Assembly: GCF_029975155.1 (NCBI RefSeq)
Contig: NZ_JARKPQ010000381.1
Span: 1 to 32,679, forward strand
Source of the DNA: Propionicimonas sp.
GTDB lineage: Bacteria > Actinomycetota > Actinomycetes > Propionibacteriales > Propionibacteriaceae
DNA length: 32,679 nt
Reading direction: 5' to 3'
Part shown: one piece after another, positions 32,647-32,679 of the stretch
Layout: each line of letters opens with the position of its first letter
Numbering within the stretch: position 1 is the first letter of the stretch
Position numbers and translations under genes: made by a program
The notes under the pieces: generated by a model
Databases searched by the model: none
Seen by the model: the letters and a program-made list of their open reading frames with translations, nothing else
What the model was told of the DNA's origin: nothing

Positions 32647-32679
32647 CGAGAGAGCGAGCGGGTCGATCCGGGTCAACTT

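Noticed and set aside
32640..32679. Promoter for the dehydratase operon starting at TTGACC near 32670
   Set aside because: No acceptable -10 box lies at 16-18 bp, and the window ends too close to judge.

Overview
The window is high-G+C DNA with tightly packed, overlapping genes (many TGATG, ATGA or GTGA junctions), some GTG starts, strong GGAGG-type ribosome sites and lipobox/Tat-type exported binding proteins. This fits an actinomycete. The genus cannot be fixed from the sequence; a Pseudonocardiales-like soil organism is only a guess. I recognise 29 protein genes and no RNA gene, insertion sequence or CRISPR array.

Layout. (1) Positions 33-3668 hold two convergent acyl-CoA ligase genes: a medium-chain/aromatic-type ligase and acetyl-CoA synthetase (acs). 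(2) Positions 3669-4912 hold a repeat-rich spacer and a spermidine-synthase-like methyltransferase gene whose 3' end is built from short repeats. (3) Positions 4918-16776 form a polyamine/GABA catabolic locus. A leftward operon encodes an aminobutyraldehyde-type dehydrogenase, a PotD/A/B/C polyamine ABC importer, a saccharopine-dehydrogenase-like enzyme, GABA aminotransferase and succinate-semialdehyde dehydrogenase. A divergent rightward pair encodes an Lrp/AsnC regulator and a putrescine-type aminotransferase. Together they would take up putrescine or spermidine and convert it through 4-aminobutanal, GABA and succinic semialdehyde to succinate. (4) Positions 16947-21021 hold a small membrane protein and a CUT2 (ribose/inositol-type) ABC importer. 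(5) Positions 21215-32630 form a leftward run of twelve genes, probably one operon: 4-hydroxybutyryl-CoA dehydratase, a NifU-C-like Fe-S protein, a 4-hydroxybutyrate-type CoA-transferase, acyl-CoA dehydrogenase, FixA, FixB, FixC, FixX, thiolase, enoyl-CoA hydratase, 3-hydroxybutyryl-CoA dehydrogenase and a TIM-barrel isomerase-like protein.

The operon in (5) encodes every step from 4-hydroxybutyrate to acetyl-CoA: CoA transfer, dehydration to crotonyl-CoA, hydration, oxidation and thiolysis. It also carries a complete E. coli-type FixABCX electron-transfer module with its own acyl-CoA dehydrogenase, and a candidate private Fe-S carrier for the dehydratase. This is the most interesting system in the window. 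Loci (3) and (5) meet chemically at succinic semialdehyde/4-hydroxybutyrate, but the connecting 4-hydroxybutyrate dehydrogenase is not in the window. acs could recycle acetate to the same acetyl-CoA pool.

Short repeats are unusually informative: a family of gene-end hairpins carrying a GGGGAC core, two paired 78-bp palindromic units upstream of acs, a REP-like pair captured as a protein C-terminus, and a dispersed ~110-bp repeat that also forms the N-terminus of the PotA-like ATPase.
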